A stretch of DNA of 64,000 nucleotides, from contig NZ_JBHTKA010000001.1 of the NCBI RefSeq assembly GCF_042676245.1, forward strand, positions 1,240,001-1,304,000. Reading direction: 5' to 3'. A program made the position numbers and the translations under genes. The notes beneath the pieces were generated by a model. That model did no database searches, was not told where the DNA came from, and saw only the letters and a program-made list of their open reading frames with translations. Positions 1 to 7,858 of this stretch are shown in pieces. How positions within the stretch are numbered: the first letter of the stretch is position 1; every line of letters begins with the position of its first letter. The stretch comes from Ohtaekwangia kribbensis (GTDB lineage Bacteria > Bacteroidota > Bacteroidia > Cytophagales > Cyclobacteriaceae).

Positions 1-789
1 GCGATCACGATGGTCCGGAGATACCAGTTCCCAATACCGCATGGCAAACAACTCTTCTCTTGTATACCCGGATACGCGTTCCATTACCGGGTTTACAAAT
101 GAAAAATATCCTTCTGTGTTAAGTTCATATATAAGGTCGGTGGCATTCTCCACCATCTCGCGATATTGACGTTCGCGAATTTCGAGCTGGTCCTGAAGCG
201 ACTTGATATGCTCCAGGTTACCGCGACTCTCGCGGTTCAATATAGCCAGCTTCATGTTGGATTCTTCCAGCGTGCGAGCGCGCTCATCCATCTGGCGCGC
301 CATGTATTTCAACTCAATTTGTTTAATGACGTTGCGTGCGAGTGTACGCAAACTGAGACATTGAAAGTCGGTAAGATTTCCGGGCTTGCGGCCCATCACG
401 CACAACGTACCTAGCGTGTAGCCATCCGTTGTAATCAGTGGCATCCCGGCATAGAACCGGATTCCCATAGAGCCTGTAACCAGCGGGCTCGCAGCGAATC
501 GTTCATCAGCCAGCGCATCCGGCACAATCATCAATTCATTTTGTAATATAGCATGCGCGCAAAAAGCGTGTTCGCGCGGAGTTTCTGATATAGCTACGCC
601 AACTTTTGCTTTGAACCATTGCCTGCGTTCATCGACTAAACTGATAAGTGCTATAGGAACATCACAGATGGTAGCGATCAATTGGACTATATCATCCAGA
701 TCTTTCTCATCACTCGTATCCAGTATCTCAAGTTTGCGAAGTGTCTCCAACCGACTGTCTTCAAAAGCTGTAGGCAGAAAGCAGTTCAT
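1..789 (-). CDS. GAF-PAS sensory protein, 3' end beyond window
   Basis: The reading frame starts with ATG at 789 and is still open at base 1, giving 263 residues of a longer protein. Residues about 1-165 look like a GAF domain of the type that begins with a short EDSRLETLRKLEILDT-like segment and contains LVDERRQWFKA and HAFCAHAI, common at the N-terminus of Bacteroidota signalling proteins. A charged coiled-coil linker follows (about 175-220), then a PAS domain (YELNTEGYFSFVNP, SGYTREELFAM). The missing C-terminus would normally be more PAS domains and a kinase module; this cannot be seen. It lies 27 bp after the HPt gene on the same strand and is probably cotranscribed from the promoter at 1305-1350. 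Confidence 0.85.
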   Translation of the reverse strand, partial: MNCFLPTAFEDSRLETLRKLEILDTSDEKDLDDIVQLIATICDVPIALISLVDERRQWFKAKVGVAISETPREHAFCAHAILQNELMIVPDALADERFAASPLVTGSMGIRFYAGMPLITTDGYTLGTLCVMGRKPGNLTDFQCLSLRTLARNVIKQIELKYMARQMDERARTLEESNMKLAILNRESRGNLEHIKSLQDQLEIRERQYREMVENATDLIYELNTEGYFSFVNPVMERVSGYTREELFAMRYWELVSPDHRDR

Positions 790-816
790 GGGGGATTGTT
801 ATAGAGAGGGGCTTGA

Positions 817-1263
817 TTACGTCAGTTTTTTAAGAATGGTCTCGGCTTCTTCCATCAATACTTCGTGCGAAGTAATGAGCGCAGCGATCCGGCTTTTATA
901 GTCAGGATCACTTACATGGTTTGCATTTTCTTCCAGATGTATAATCTCAGAGTATAGCGAGTCTGAACACAACAAAGATGTTGACGATTTCAGTTTATGG
1001 AGTATACGCGCCACATCAGCAACGTTCTCGGCCATAGCAATGGTGCGAAGTTCTTCCAGCAGCGCAGGTGTAAATTCCAGGAACGCTTCGATCAGTTCCG
1101 CCTGTATCTTGTCATAACCACCAGTGAGCTTATCAAACTTGTCGTGATCGAAATAACGGCCCACAGCCTTCGGTTTATTCATAACATCCCGGCCATGAAC
1201 AGATAACTCTACGAATGTCTGCTTATTGTAGAATGCTGGGTTAATGGATCTGTTCGCGCTCAT
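817..1263 (-). CDS. HPt phosphotransfer protein
   Basis: A 148-residue protein carrying a single histidine-containing phosphotransfer domain. The signature is ARILHKLKSSTSLL, with His89 as the likely phosphorylated residue and the lysine and serines at the usual positions of the HPt helix. The first 45 residues are an unassigned polar extension. HPt proteins carry phosphoryl groups between hybrid-kinase receivers and terminal response regulators in the cytoplasm. The gene has its own promoter of the shared inverted-repeat class (1305-1350) and is followed 27 bp later by the GAF-PAS gene. The nearest possible partners are the kinase at 1424-2173, the LuxR-type regulator at 2901-3569 and the receiver-bearing hybrids at 24036-37918; the partner choice is inference. 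Confidence 0.85.
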   Translation of the reverse strand: MSANRSINPAFYNKQTFVELSVHGRDVMNKPKAVGRYFDHDKFDKLTGGYDKIQAELIEAFLEFTPALLEELRTIAMAENVADVARILHKLKSSTSLLCSDSLYSEIIHLEENANHVSDPDYKSRIAALITSHEVLMEEAETILKKLT

Positions 1264-1304
1264 AATTTTAAAATTTAGTTGTTACTGCGTGGTTATTCGT
1301 CATA

Positions 1305-1350
1305 CAAAAGTGGAATGAAAAAACATCTAAAAAATCAGTGACAAGCTGAT
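1305..1350 (-). promoter_or_regulatory. Shared-class promoter, site a (HPt gene)
   Basis: On the minus strand AAAATCAG leads into ATCAG-N7-CTGAT (1334-1350). Exactly 25 nt after it stands TTTG (CAAA on the plus strand at 1305-1308), a Bacteroidota -7 element. The start codon at 1263 lies 41 nt further on. The same spacing occurs at sites b, c, d and e. The repeat centre would fall near -41 relative to the expected transcription start, the usual place for a class II activator. Confidence 0.7.
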
Positions 1351-1423
1351 TTTTACAGAGATCAAGAGCTCCTCCATATCCTAAGGATTTTCCCTAGAAA
1401 ATACGTAGAACACTTAGATGGCA

Positions 1424-2173
1424 TTACGATTTGAGGTTGGGAATCCACACGAAGAAGCTTGAACCACATCCTTCCTCTGACGTAACGGTAATGCTGCCGC
1501 CCATTTTTCGCAGCACTTCATTTACTACATACAGTCCTATGCCTGCACCTTGCGACTGTTGCGCTCCGCGGAAGAAAAGTTGAAATATATTCTTCTGAAT
1601 GTCAGACGACATACCGATACCATTGTCCAATACCTTAATATGACATCCGTTTTCGTTAACGCGCACAAATATATCGATGTGCTTGTCGGCCTTCTCGGAA
1701 TCATTAAACACCAGCGCATTCGAGATGAGCTGTATCAGGATAAGATTGAGACGCTCCACATCCGTGAACAACGGAACTGTTTGCGTTATACTTTTCGAAA
1801 AACGGATGTTCTTACTTTCAGCCTCTCTGCTATAGCGTTCGAGTATAAGATCAATCGTTTTGGACATCGACACCGATTCAATAACAAGATCTCTTCGTGA
1901 GTTCACCAGGAACTGCTCAAGGTCATTCAGAATGGTTTCCATTTTATTAACCGTCTTCTGGATAAGCTCAAGATGTTTGTAAGGATCTTCTGTTGCTTCC
2001 GGATTCTGCAAAAGTTTTATAAGACCTGAAATAGATTTCAATGGTCCACGCATGGTATGAGAACAGCCGTACAAAAATTTATCAATAACATTTTTAGCTT
2101 TTGCAAGCTCTTGTGCTATTGATGTATCGGTGCGCTTCTGTTCTCCCATTGTTTGTAAATTGACTTGTATCAT
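1424..2173 (-). CDS. Soluble sensor histidine kinase without input domain
   Basis: About 249 residues consisting of little more than a kinase core. From the ATG at 2173, the H box is GCSHTMRGPLKSISG with His39. The ATP-binding domain shows the N box (LISNALVFND), DNGIGM and GAGIGLYVVNE. No membrane segment or sensory domain is present, so input must come from a partner, perhaps the neighbouring GAF protein. The frame can be extended to a TTG at 2194, but that codon overlaps the TTTG promoter element at 2192-2195, so the ATG at 2173 (or 2149) is the likely start. It may phosphorylate a receiver acting with the adjacent HPt protein. Confidence 0.85.
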   Translation of the reverse strand: MIQVNLQTMGEQKRTDTSIAQELAKAKNVIDKFLYGCSHTMRGPLKSISGLIKLLQNPEATEDPYKHLELIQKTVNKMETILNDLEQFLVNSRRDLVIESVSMSKTIDLILERYSREAESKNIRFSKSITQTVPLFTDVERLNLILIQLISNALVFNDSEKADKHIDIFVRVNENGCHIKVLDNGIGMSSDIQKNIFQLFFRGAQQSQGAGIGLYVVNEVLRKMGGSITVTSEEGCGSSFFVWIPNLKS

Positions 2174-2191
2174 AACTGTAAACTGATGCGT

Positions 2192-2237
2192 CAAAATTCT
2201 ATAACAATGTGTAGACTTGAATCCGTGTGATGCTGAT
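2192..2237 (-). promoter_or_regulatory. Shared-class promoter, site b (histidine kinase gene)
   Basis: Minus strand: AAAATCAG, N7, CGGAT (one mismatch to CTGAT) at 2221-2237, then a 25-nt spacer and TTTG at 2192-2195. The spacing equals that of the other four sites. The expected transcription start would lie a few bases upstream of the ATG at 2173, giving a very short leader. Confidence 0.62.
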
Positions 2238-2289
2238 TTTGAAAAAATAAGGACGCAGATTTGTTCAGTAAATCTCCTCAGTAAAATCC

Positions 2290-2787
2290 TTAGACTGCAG
2301 AAATGCGATTCTTCATTTCAAGATGTACCGCAATAACACGGCTGATGATGCTTAACGATTGGATCTGCTCTCCTGAAAATTTACGAGGCTTGCTGTCAGA
2401 CAAAGCAATTATACCGATGCGACTTCCCTGACCATTAACGATGGGCATACCCGCCAGAAAACGAATAACAGGCTGATCGAGTACACGTGAATCAAATTTG
2501 AACACTACATCTTTCAACGTGTCTTCGACTTCGGTATATTGTTCATGCTGTATCAATGCTTCCCATAACCCGATGCGTTCGGTTGAAAGTATAGTACCGG
2601 CTGATGCTGTTACGCGCAACACTGTATTGTCATAAACACAAATGGACACGGAAGTTGTACGGCTGATGGTGATGGACAACTGTGCGAGCTCTTTCCAGAA
2701 ACGCTCGTTGGAAACACTGGCATCCGTATGAAACAAAAAGCCCTTTCGTTTTTCTCCTGCCAGTAAATCAGTGTCGGGCGTTGCCAT
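2290..2787 (-). CDS. GAF-domain protein
   Basis: A 165-residue soluble protein that is essentially one GAF domain. Visible features include an N-terminal helix (ERFWKELAQLSITISRTTSV), the central VRFLAGMPI-type strand (PVIRFLAGMPIV) and GIIALSDSKPRKFSGEQ before the last helix, which is the typical GAF ending. GAF domains bind small molecules or mediate dimerisation; no ligand can be read from sequence. ATG at 2787 lies 24 nt after the TTTG element of the promoter at 2812-2882. It is placed between the LuxR-type regulator and the input-less kinase, so a role as detached sensory subunit is plausible but inferred. Confidence 0.8.
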   Translation of the reverse strand: MATPDTDLLAGEKRKGFLFHTDASVSNERFWKELAQLSITISRTTSVSICVYDNTVLRVTASAGTILSTERIGLWEALIQHEQYTEVEDTLKDVVFKFDSRVLDQPVIRFLAGMPIVNGQGSRIGIIALSDSKPRKFSGEQIQSLSIISRVIAVHLEMKNRISAV

Positions 2788-2811
2788 GGTTTAATATGCG
2801 TTAATCAGAAA

Positions 2812-2882
2812 CAAATGTCTGATTGCGCACCCTAAAATCTGACAGCAATAGAATGATTTTACAAAATCAGGATATTACTGAT
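2812..2882 (-). promoter_or_regulatory. Shared-class promoter, tandem sites c1 and c2 (GAF gene)
   Basis: Two repeats lie upstream of the GAF gene. The perfect copy c1, ATCAG-N7-CTGAT, is at 2866-2882. A degenerate copy c2 at 2841-2857 reads AAAATCAT-N7-CTGTC on the minus strand and is followed after exactly 25 nt by TTTG at 2812-2815. The two copies are centred 25 bp apart. A further ATCAG-N10-CTGAT overlaps the -7 region (2804-2823). Confidence 0.6.
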
Positions 2883-2900
2883 GTAGCCTACGTGAAAAGC

Positions 2901-3569
2901 TTAGTATCGCGTTACCTTGCGCTCCAGGGCATATCGCACAAGCTGTGCCGTGCCGGTGAGCCCGAGTTTATCCTGGATATGAAGTTTATGCGTTTCCACC
3001 GTTTTCACACTGATAAAAAGTTCTTCTCCGATCTGTTTCAAACTTTTTCCTTCGGCTATCAACGTGAGTACTTCTTCTTCGCGTTTGGAGAGTACGCTGC
3101 CCTTCAGCTTTTCTCCCCGGTCATTATCGCGCGTGGATTTTTGTGGTGATGAAAATTCTTCCAGCACGAGCGAAGTGATATCAGTACCAAAATATTTCTC
3201 TCCCTTCATTACACTGCGCACAGCTTTCATCAACACATCGGATGTTGTACTCTTGTTGAGATAGCCATCCATACCGCTGCGAAGACCTGCGCGTATAAAA
3301 TCCTTATTTACTTCGCTTGACACCAGTATAACTTTTACATGCGGGTTTTGTTCCTTAATCCAACGCGTGGCTTCTATACCCGTCATTCCTCTCATCACAA
3401 TATCCATAATAACTATATCCGGTGAAAGCTCCGTAGCGTAGTTCACGGCTTCTTCTCCGCTATCTACACTTTTCAGGATTTCCACTTCACCACTTTCACG
3501 TAACAACGAAACGATACCCTGTCGCACCAATCCGTGATCGTCTACAACTATAACTTTTACAGCACTCAT
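2901..3569 (-). CDS. LuxR/NarL-type response regulator
   Basis: A 222-residue transcription factor with an N-terminal receiver (about 1-120; acidic pocket VDDH, phospho-Asp56 in VIMDIVM, Lys in GYLNKST) and a C-terminal LuxR helix-turn-helix (about 158-218: LSKREEEVLTLIAEGKS, then QIGEELFISVKTVETH). Such regulators dimerise on phosphorylation and bind inverted repeats. It is the third gene of the unit 6628-2901, 7 bp after the single receiver. It is the only DNA-binding regulator in this cluster and is therefore the nearest candidate to bind the ATCAG-N7-CTGAT repeats around it; this is inference. Confidence 0.9.
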   Translation of the reverse strand: MSAVKVIVVDDHGLVRQGIVSLLRESGEVEILKSVDSGEEAVNYATELSPDIVIMDIVMRGMTGIEATRWIKEQNPHVKVILVSSEVNKDFIRAGLRSGMDGYLNKSTTSDVLMKAVRSVMKGEKYFGTDITSLVLEEFSSPQKSTRDNDRGEKLKGSVLSKREEEVLTLIAEGKSLKQIGEELFISVKTVETHKLHIQDKLGLTGTAQLVRYALERKVTRY

Positions 3570-3576
3570 GATCTTC

Positions 3577-3945
3577 TTATTTATCCAGTATACTTTTTAC
3601 TATCTCATGCAGATCGTCCAGCGAGCACGGCTTCTTTATAAAGGCCTGCACATTGAGACTCAATGCCCGCGCTTCGTTTTCATGCGGTGGCTTTGCCGAA
3701 AAAATTGCAACCGGTATATGTTGCATAGTCTTGTCCTGTTTTATTTTTTCAATCAATGCAAATCCATCGAGCTTGGGCATTAGCAAATCCGTGATGATCA
3801 GATCCGGTTTACTATATGCCAGTTTCCGATACGCATCATGACCATTCGAGCAAGGCTCTACATCATATCCCTCCATCGTGAGGAAATCTGTTACATGCTG
3901 CAGCAGGTCAGGAGTATCTTCTACTACCATAATTTTCTTAGGCAT
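3577..3945 (-). CDS. Single-domain response regulator (CheY-like)
   Basis: A 122-residue stand-alone receiver with acidic pocket VVEDT, phospho-acceptor Asp53 (LIITDLLMPKLDG), the Thr/Ser switch position (IFSAKPP) and the conserved Lys in FIKKPCS. No output domain. It overlaps the end of the large PAS kinase gene by 8 bp and precedes the LuxR regulator by 7 bp, so the three form one operon. A likely role is phosphoryl acceptor or sink for the 896-residue kinase, or a shuttle to an HPt protein. Confidence 0.9.
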   Translation of the reverse strand: MPKKIMVVEDTPDLLQHVTDFLTMEGYDVEPCSNGHDAYRKLAYSKPDLIITDLLMPKLDGFALIEKIKQDKTMQHIPVAIFSAKPPHENEARALSLNVQAFIKKPCSLDDLHEIVKSILDK

Positions 3946-6628
3946 GTTCCAACGGAATTACTATAGTTATTTCTGTACCTTGTCCGATTACACTCTTTAT
4001 ATCTACATAACCTCTGAGCAGGTCCAGCGCTTTCTTAATAATAGAAAGACCAAGCCCGGTACCTTCCACATCGGCAGCATTGCTGGCGCGGTAAAACGGT
4101 TCGAACAGATTTTTTATATCTTGCTCCGGTATACCTATACCATAATCCTTTACACCTATCGCAAGCTTGTTATAGTCTGCAGTTACAAACAAATCAACGT
4201 ATGAAGCACCCGGAGAAAACTTGACAGCATTGGTGAGCAGGTTTATTACCATGGTACGAATCAGTTTCTCATCGGTATTCACGCTACCTTCTATACTATC
4301 GATATGTAACCGTATAATATGTGTATTGCCAGTACTTTGCTCTATCTCATTTTTCAACCGCTCAAACGTATCAGCAATATCTACTTCCGATGGATGTACC
4401 ACCAGCTTTCCGGCTTCCGTTTTTCCGATCAGCAGTACATCGTCCAGCAAATGCGTCATGTGTCCCACCTGCTTTTCAATGTTGTCCAATCGTTTATCAA
4501 CTTCCTCCGGTGTAATCTTCTGTTTGTACTTTTTGATAAAACCTGATGCCAGTGAAATGGAAGAGAGCGGTGTACGGAATTCGTGGGACGCGATGGAGAC
4601 AAACTTGCTTTTCATCTCTACAAGCTCCTTTTCCTTCTGCAACGCCTCGTTCAACTCGCGTGTGCGATCGTAGACCATACGCTCCAGATTTTGTTTATAC
4701 TCTATAAGCTCCGTTATATTCTGACCGACAATCGTTGCACCAACAATTTTATGTTCAGCATCTTTCCGTGGTGAAACACTGAGTAGCAAGGATATCTTCT
4801 GCTTCTTCCGACTCAGCACCGGCAATTCAAAATTACTTACGGGTACACCGCTGAGTGCATCTTTCATAATCGCTGTTACTACTTCATGATATTCCGGTTC
4901 GAGTAAATTCGTTATCCAGTCACGCCCGATCATTTCGGTTCTTGAAAAACCTGTGAGTTCTGCTGAGACACGATTCCATTCGTTTATCTTTCCATGTTGA
5001 TCAATGCCAAATATAGGCACGTTGGCATTCTCGATTAAGCTTGACAGCTCGCGCGCTATTGCCGTTAATGTACCTTCAAATTCCTTCTGCTCATTTATAT
5101 CATGCGCTTCGATGCAATAACCAAAGAGTTTACCTTCAGCCGATCGTACCTGACTGATGGTTATTTTAAACCACGCAGCTTCAAGTCCTCCGTTCTGAAG
5201 ATTAGCTTCGTAGGAAATCATCTCACCATTCTCAACACGTTCCAGTAAATAAGTAAAAGCACTTCTGCGATCTTCATCTATATACTCCAGCAGGTTTACA
5301 CCTGTACGCAGTTCCTTGTTGGTGCGCAGCAGCACATTCTGAAAATTAGCTTTATTAAAAGCAATGATCGTATAATCCGGAGACAGCAACGTAAAAGAAT
5401 CGCGGGTGTTATCAAATATAGCTTTCAGGTTTGCTTCCGATTCGCGCAGTATATTTTCCTGTTCTTTCAATTGCGTGATATCGGATGCTATAATGGCAAC
5501 ATGCGTAGTTTTACCATCGCTAATAATCGGTTCGTATCGAACAGAATGATATATAGCATTATCCTGCATATAAAACACCGCCGTGGTCTTTATCAATTTA
5601 CCCTCAAGCGCTTCCTGGAACAATCGCTGCGAAACCTCCCTGCGATCTTTGGTAGTTATATCCCATATATACTTTCCTACAACCGGCCGAACGCCTGTTA
5701 CAGCTTCCGCGAAGTATTCAAACGCTTTATTAAACAACAAAACTTTTCCGGTAAAATCCATCAGCACTATATTTTCCTGAGTGTTGGAAAATATAATATC
5801 GATTTGCTGCTGATAGCGAAGTATAATTTCCTCTGCCTTCTTTTGATTAGTAATATCTACAATGATCCCCTCCTGTCGTAACGGCATTCCGTTTTCATCA
5901 TCCACCACGTGCATTTTTTCGAACAGCCATTGATAACCATCATCAGCGGTGCGTATGCGATACGTACACTCTGCGTAGCCATCGAGGGATACATTTCGGA
6001 GCGCTTCTTCTTTTAACGGCCAGTCTTCCTCCAACACGAGGTGTTGCCAATATATAGCATCGATCAATAATTCTCCCCGAACATTGTCGCCCAGCACCTG
6101 CGTGGCAGAGCGGCTGATATAATGTTTGCCGGCCCCCGTTAAATCGATCGACCAGATTATATCCTGCGAAGAATCGAGCACACGGTTAAGTTGTTCATCT
6201 TTCTGACGAAGTATCGTTTGTGTCTGCTCTGCTATTTTTACATGAGCATCTTCCAGCTTCTGGTTGGTATATTTCAATTCTTCGTTAGCTGCAGCAAATT
6301 CTTTATTGGTAATTAACAATGCTTCGTGGCGTTTGTTTAATTCGCGATACGCCCGGCTTTTCCGAAGTGCAAACACCATCACAACTGCGCTTAATACCAA
6401 CAGGCACACAAAAGCACCTAACAGTATAGATATAGGTTGAGTACCGGTAATGCGTTCAACTTCAAAGTCAGGTTGAAGCAGTGGCATACCTGCATGTACA
6501 ATCACAATATCAGGAACCATTACGGCATACGAAAACTCTGCACTGAGTTTTCCACTACTGCTCGCCCGGTTACAGGAAAACAACAACTCCAAACAAAACA
6601 AAATACAAAGCCAATGATGTATCCGCAT
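3938..6628 (-). CDS. Membrane multi-PAS histidine kinase
   Basis: 896 residues. The N-terminus resembles a lipoprotein or signal sequence (LLFSCNRA near residue 19). A short outer segment and one membrane helix follow (about 67-88), then a coiled coil (95-150) and four PAS domains at about 150-262, 275-390, 400-515 and 525-645. The HisKA helix has IASHEFRTPLSS with His682. The ATPase domain shows NLLTNAVKFSP, KDYGIGIP and GTGLGLSIIKK. It is first in an operon with a receiver and a LuxR regulator. The outer segment is too short to be a typical ligand-binding domain, so sensing probably occurs through the cytoplasmic PAS domains. No shared-class promoter was found upstream. Confidence 0.9.
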   Translation of the reverse strand: MRIHHWLCILFCLELLFSCNRASSSGKLSAEFSYAVMVPDIVIVHAGMPLLQPDFEVERITGTQPISILLGAFVCLLVLSAVVMVFALRKSRAYRELNKRHEALLITNKEFAAANEELKYTNQKLEDAHVKIAEQTQTILRQKDEQLNRVLDSSQDIIWSIDLTGAGKHYISRSATQVLGDNVRGELLIDAIYWQHLVLEEDWPLKEEALRNVSLDGYAECTYRIRTADDGYQWLFEKMHVVDDENGMPLRQEGIIVDITNQKKAEEIILRYQQQIDIIFSNTQENIVLMDFTGKVLLFNKAFEYFAEAVTGVRPVVGKYIWDITTKDRREVSQRLFQEALEGKLIKTTAVFYMQDNAIYHSVRYEPIISDGKTTHVAIIASDITQLKEQENILRESEANLKAIFDNTRDSFTLLSPDYTIIAFNKANFQNVLLRTNKELRTGVNLLEYIDEDRRSAFTYLLERVENGEMISYEANLQNGGLEAAWFKITISQVRSAEGKLFGYCIEAHDINEQKEFEGTLTAIARELSSLIENANVPIFGIDQHGKINEWNRVSAELTGFSRTEMIGRDWITNLLEPEYHEVVTAIMKDALSGVPVSNFELPVLSRKKQKISLLLSVSPRKDAEHKIVGATIVGQNITELIEYKQNLERMVYDRTRELNEALQKEKELVEMKSKFVSIASHEFRTPLSSISLASGFIKKYKQKITPEEVDKRLDNIEKQVGHMTHLLDDVLLIGKTEAGKLVVHPSEVDIADTFERLKNEIEQSTGNTHIIRLHIDSIEGSVNTDEKLIRTMVINLLTNAVKFSPGASYVDLFVTADYNKLAIGVKDYGIGIPEQDIKNLFEPFYRASNAADVEGTGLGLSIIKKALDLLRGYVDIKSVIGQGTEITIVIPLEHA

Positions 6629-7030
6629 CGTTGAAAAATTCAGATCAACACACCTAATTCTAAAATGATCTACTTAATGATCTTAACCAATAATAACCTG
6701 TAATCTATTGCACCGTCAGGAATGTGCAGGAACAATTCAAACAATCTCTACTCGATCAATTTAATGTAGAAAATAGTGAAATATCAGAAATAAAAAAAAT
6801 CCAACCGTATGAATACACGCAGAATAAAAAAATTACAAATAACACGATTTGAGACAGGTAGTATTGTCCTATCAGGATCAGGACAAAATGTTGCAACGTA
6901 TTTTAAAAAATGGTGAAACGCAGATAAGCGTGCGTGTAGTATCCTATCAGGAAGTGCTCCCGTTAAAACAGCAAGACTATTTCCTACTGCGAGAAAATAC
7001 TTCACAGCAAAACGAAATATAGCGAGCAAT
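6629..7030. other. 402-bp gap with possible decayed small gene
   Basis: No confident gene. The plus strand has three successive open stretches in different frames: GTG 6724 to stop 6850, a stretch ending with a stop at about 6912, and ATG 6888 to stop 7022. The last, 44 residues, has a plausible composition (SVRVVSYQEVLPLKQQDYF). The word CCTATCAGGA occurs twice (near 6868 and 6942). The pattern fits either a small gene broken by frameshifts or chance. A 93-residue minus-strand frame overlaps the next gene and looks spurious. Confidence 0.3.
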
Positions 7031-7492
7031 CTACCGACCCTCTTTTTCGGCTTGCTTTTCTTCATGCAGTTCTTCGGCTTCTTCGATGGAGTGTGTTTGT
7101 TGCATGCTATCTTCTTCCTTACTCATGGTGGCGAGTTTCGCATAGAACTTGCGCAGTACTCTTAACTCTTCTTCCGTGAGATCTTCTACCGAAACAAGCC
7201 GGTTGCTTGCTTTGCTATGCGCTGCAACCAATTCATTCAATTTAAGATGTATGGCAATTGATTCTTTATTCTGACTTCGTTGAATGAGAAATACCATTAA
7301 GAAAGTAATAATGGTAGTACCCGTATTAATAACGAGTTGCCAGGTATCAGAATAATTAAAAATAGGCCCGGTAATCAACCACACCAATATCAATAACACC
7401 GCCACCAGGAAAGCTGATGAACTGCCAGCAGCACCCGTTACCACAGTGGAAAATTTTTCCAGTGGGGTTATTTTTTTACAAGATGAATTCAT
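7031..7492 (-). CDS. Low-affinity iron permease family membrane protein
   Basis: About 153 residues from the ATG at 7492; a GTG at 7519 would add nine. Two membrane helices (AFLVAVLLILVWLITGPIF and INTGTTIITFLMVFLIQ) are followed by RSQNKES, the arrangement typical of the low-affinity iron permease-like family, which is widespread in Bacteroidota. The tail is cytoplasmic, helical and very acidic (LTEEELRVLRKF, then Glu-rich). Transport of iron is a family label only; bacterial members are poorly characterised. It stands alone between divergent and convergent neighbours. Confidence 0.75.
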   Translation of the reverse strand: MNSSCKKITPLEKFSTVVTGAAGSSSAFLVAVLLILVWLITGPIFNYSDTWQLVINTGTTIITFLMVFLIQRSQNKESIAIHLKLNELVAAHSKASNRLVSVEDLTEEELRVLRKFYAKLATMSKEEDSMQQTHSIEEAEELHEEKQAEKEGR

Positions 7493-7604
7493 ACGTAGTG
7501 TAACTCTGTTGTGTAGCACTGTTTAAAAATCCATTCCCGGGTGGAAAGTATATTCTCACGGCATTATTTTTTTATTCACTTCCGTTAACGAAACCAATCC
7601 AATT

Positions 7605-7802
7605 ATGAAAACGCACACTAAATCACATACACAAAACACCCCCCGCATCAGCAGACAAAAGCAGGGCCGTGACGCATCTTCCCCCAAAAGTAATGTAGAT
7701 ACAGGCGAACATATATCTACCGATTCTTCGAAAGAAGATCCTGGCAAACCAAAACGATTGGGCGAGTCACAAATCGAAATTAATGACGAAACCACGATAT
7801 AG
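7605..7802 (+). CDS. Small hydrophilic protein of unknown function
   Basis: 65 residues, highly polar and rich in Lys, Ser, Thr and Asp, with no membrane segment or Cys. The end, RLGESQIEINDETTI, resembles short disordered proteins often annotated as hypothetical in Bacteroidota. ATG at 7605 is preceded by an AT-rich leader. An 85-residue frame lies opposite, but its Cys-rich composition is less protein-like. The gene precedes the DUF748 gene by 56 bp on the same strand. I do not recognise the family. Confidence 0.5.
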   Translation: MKTHTKSHTQNTPRISRQKQGRDASSPKSNVDTGEHISTDSSKEDPGKPKRLGESQIEINDETTI

Positions 7803-7858
7803 CCTTTTCGCAATTAAAGTTACAAGGAATGTTTTTTTCCAAGCATGACGTATAGAAC

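Noticed and set aside
6784..7065. 93-residue minus-strand frame
   Set aside because: It overlaps the end of the membrane-protein gene in another frame and looks like AT-rich noise.
7556..7813. 85-residue minus-strand frame
   Set aside because: It lies opposite the small hydrophilic gene, is Cys-rich and has no supporting motif.
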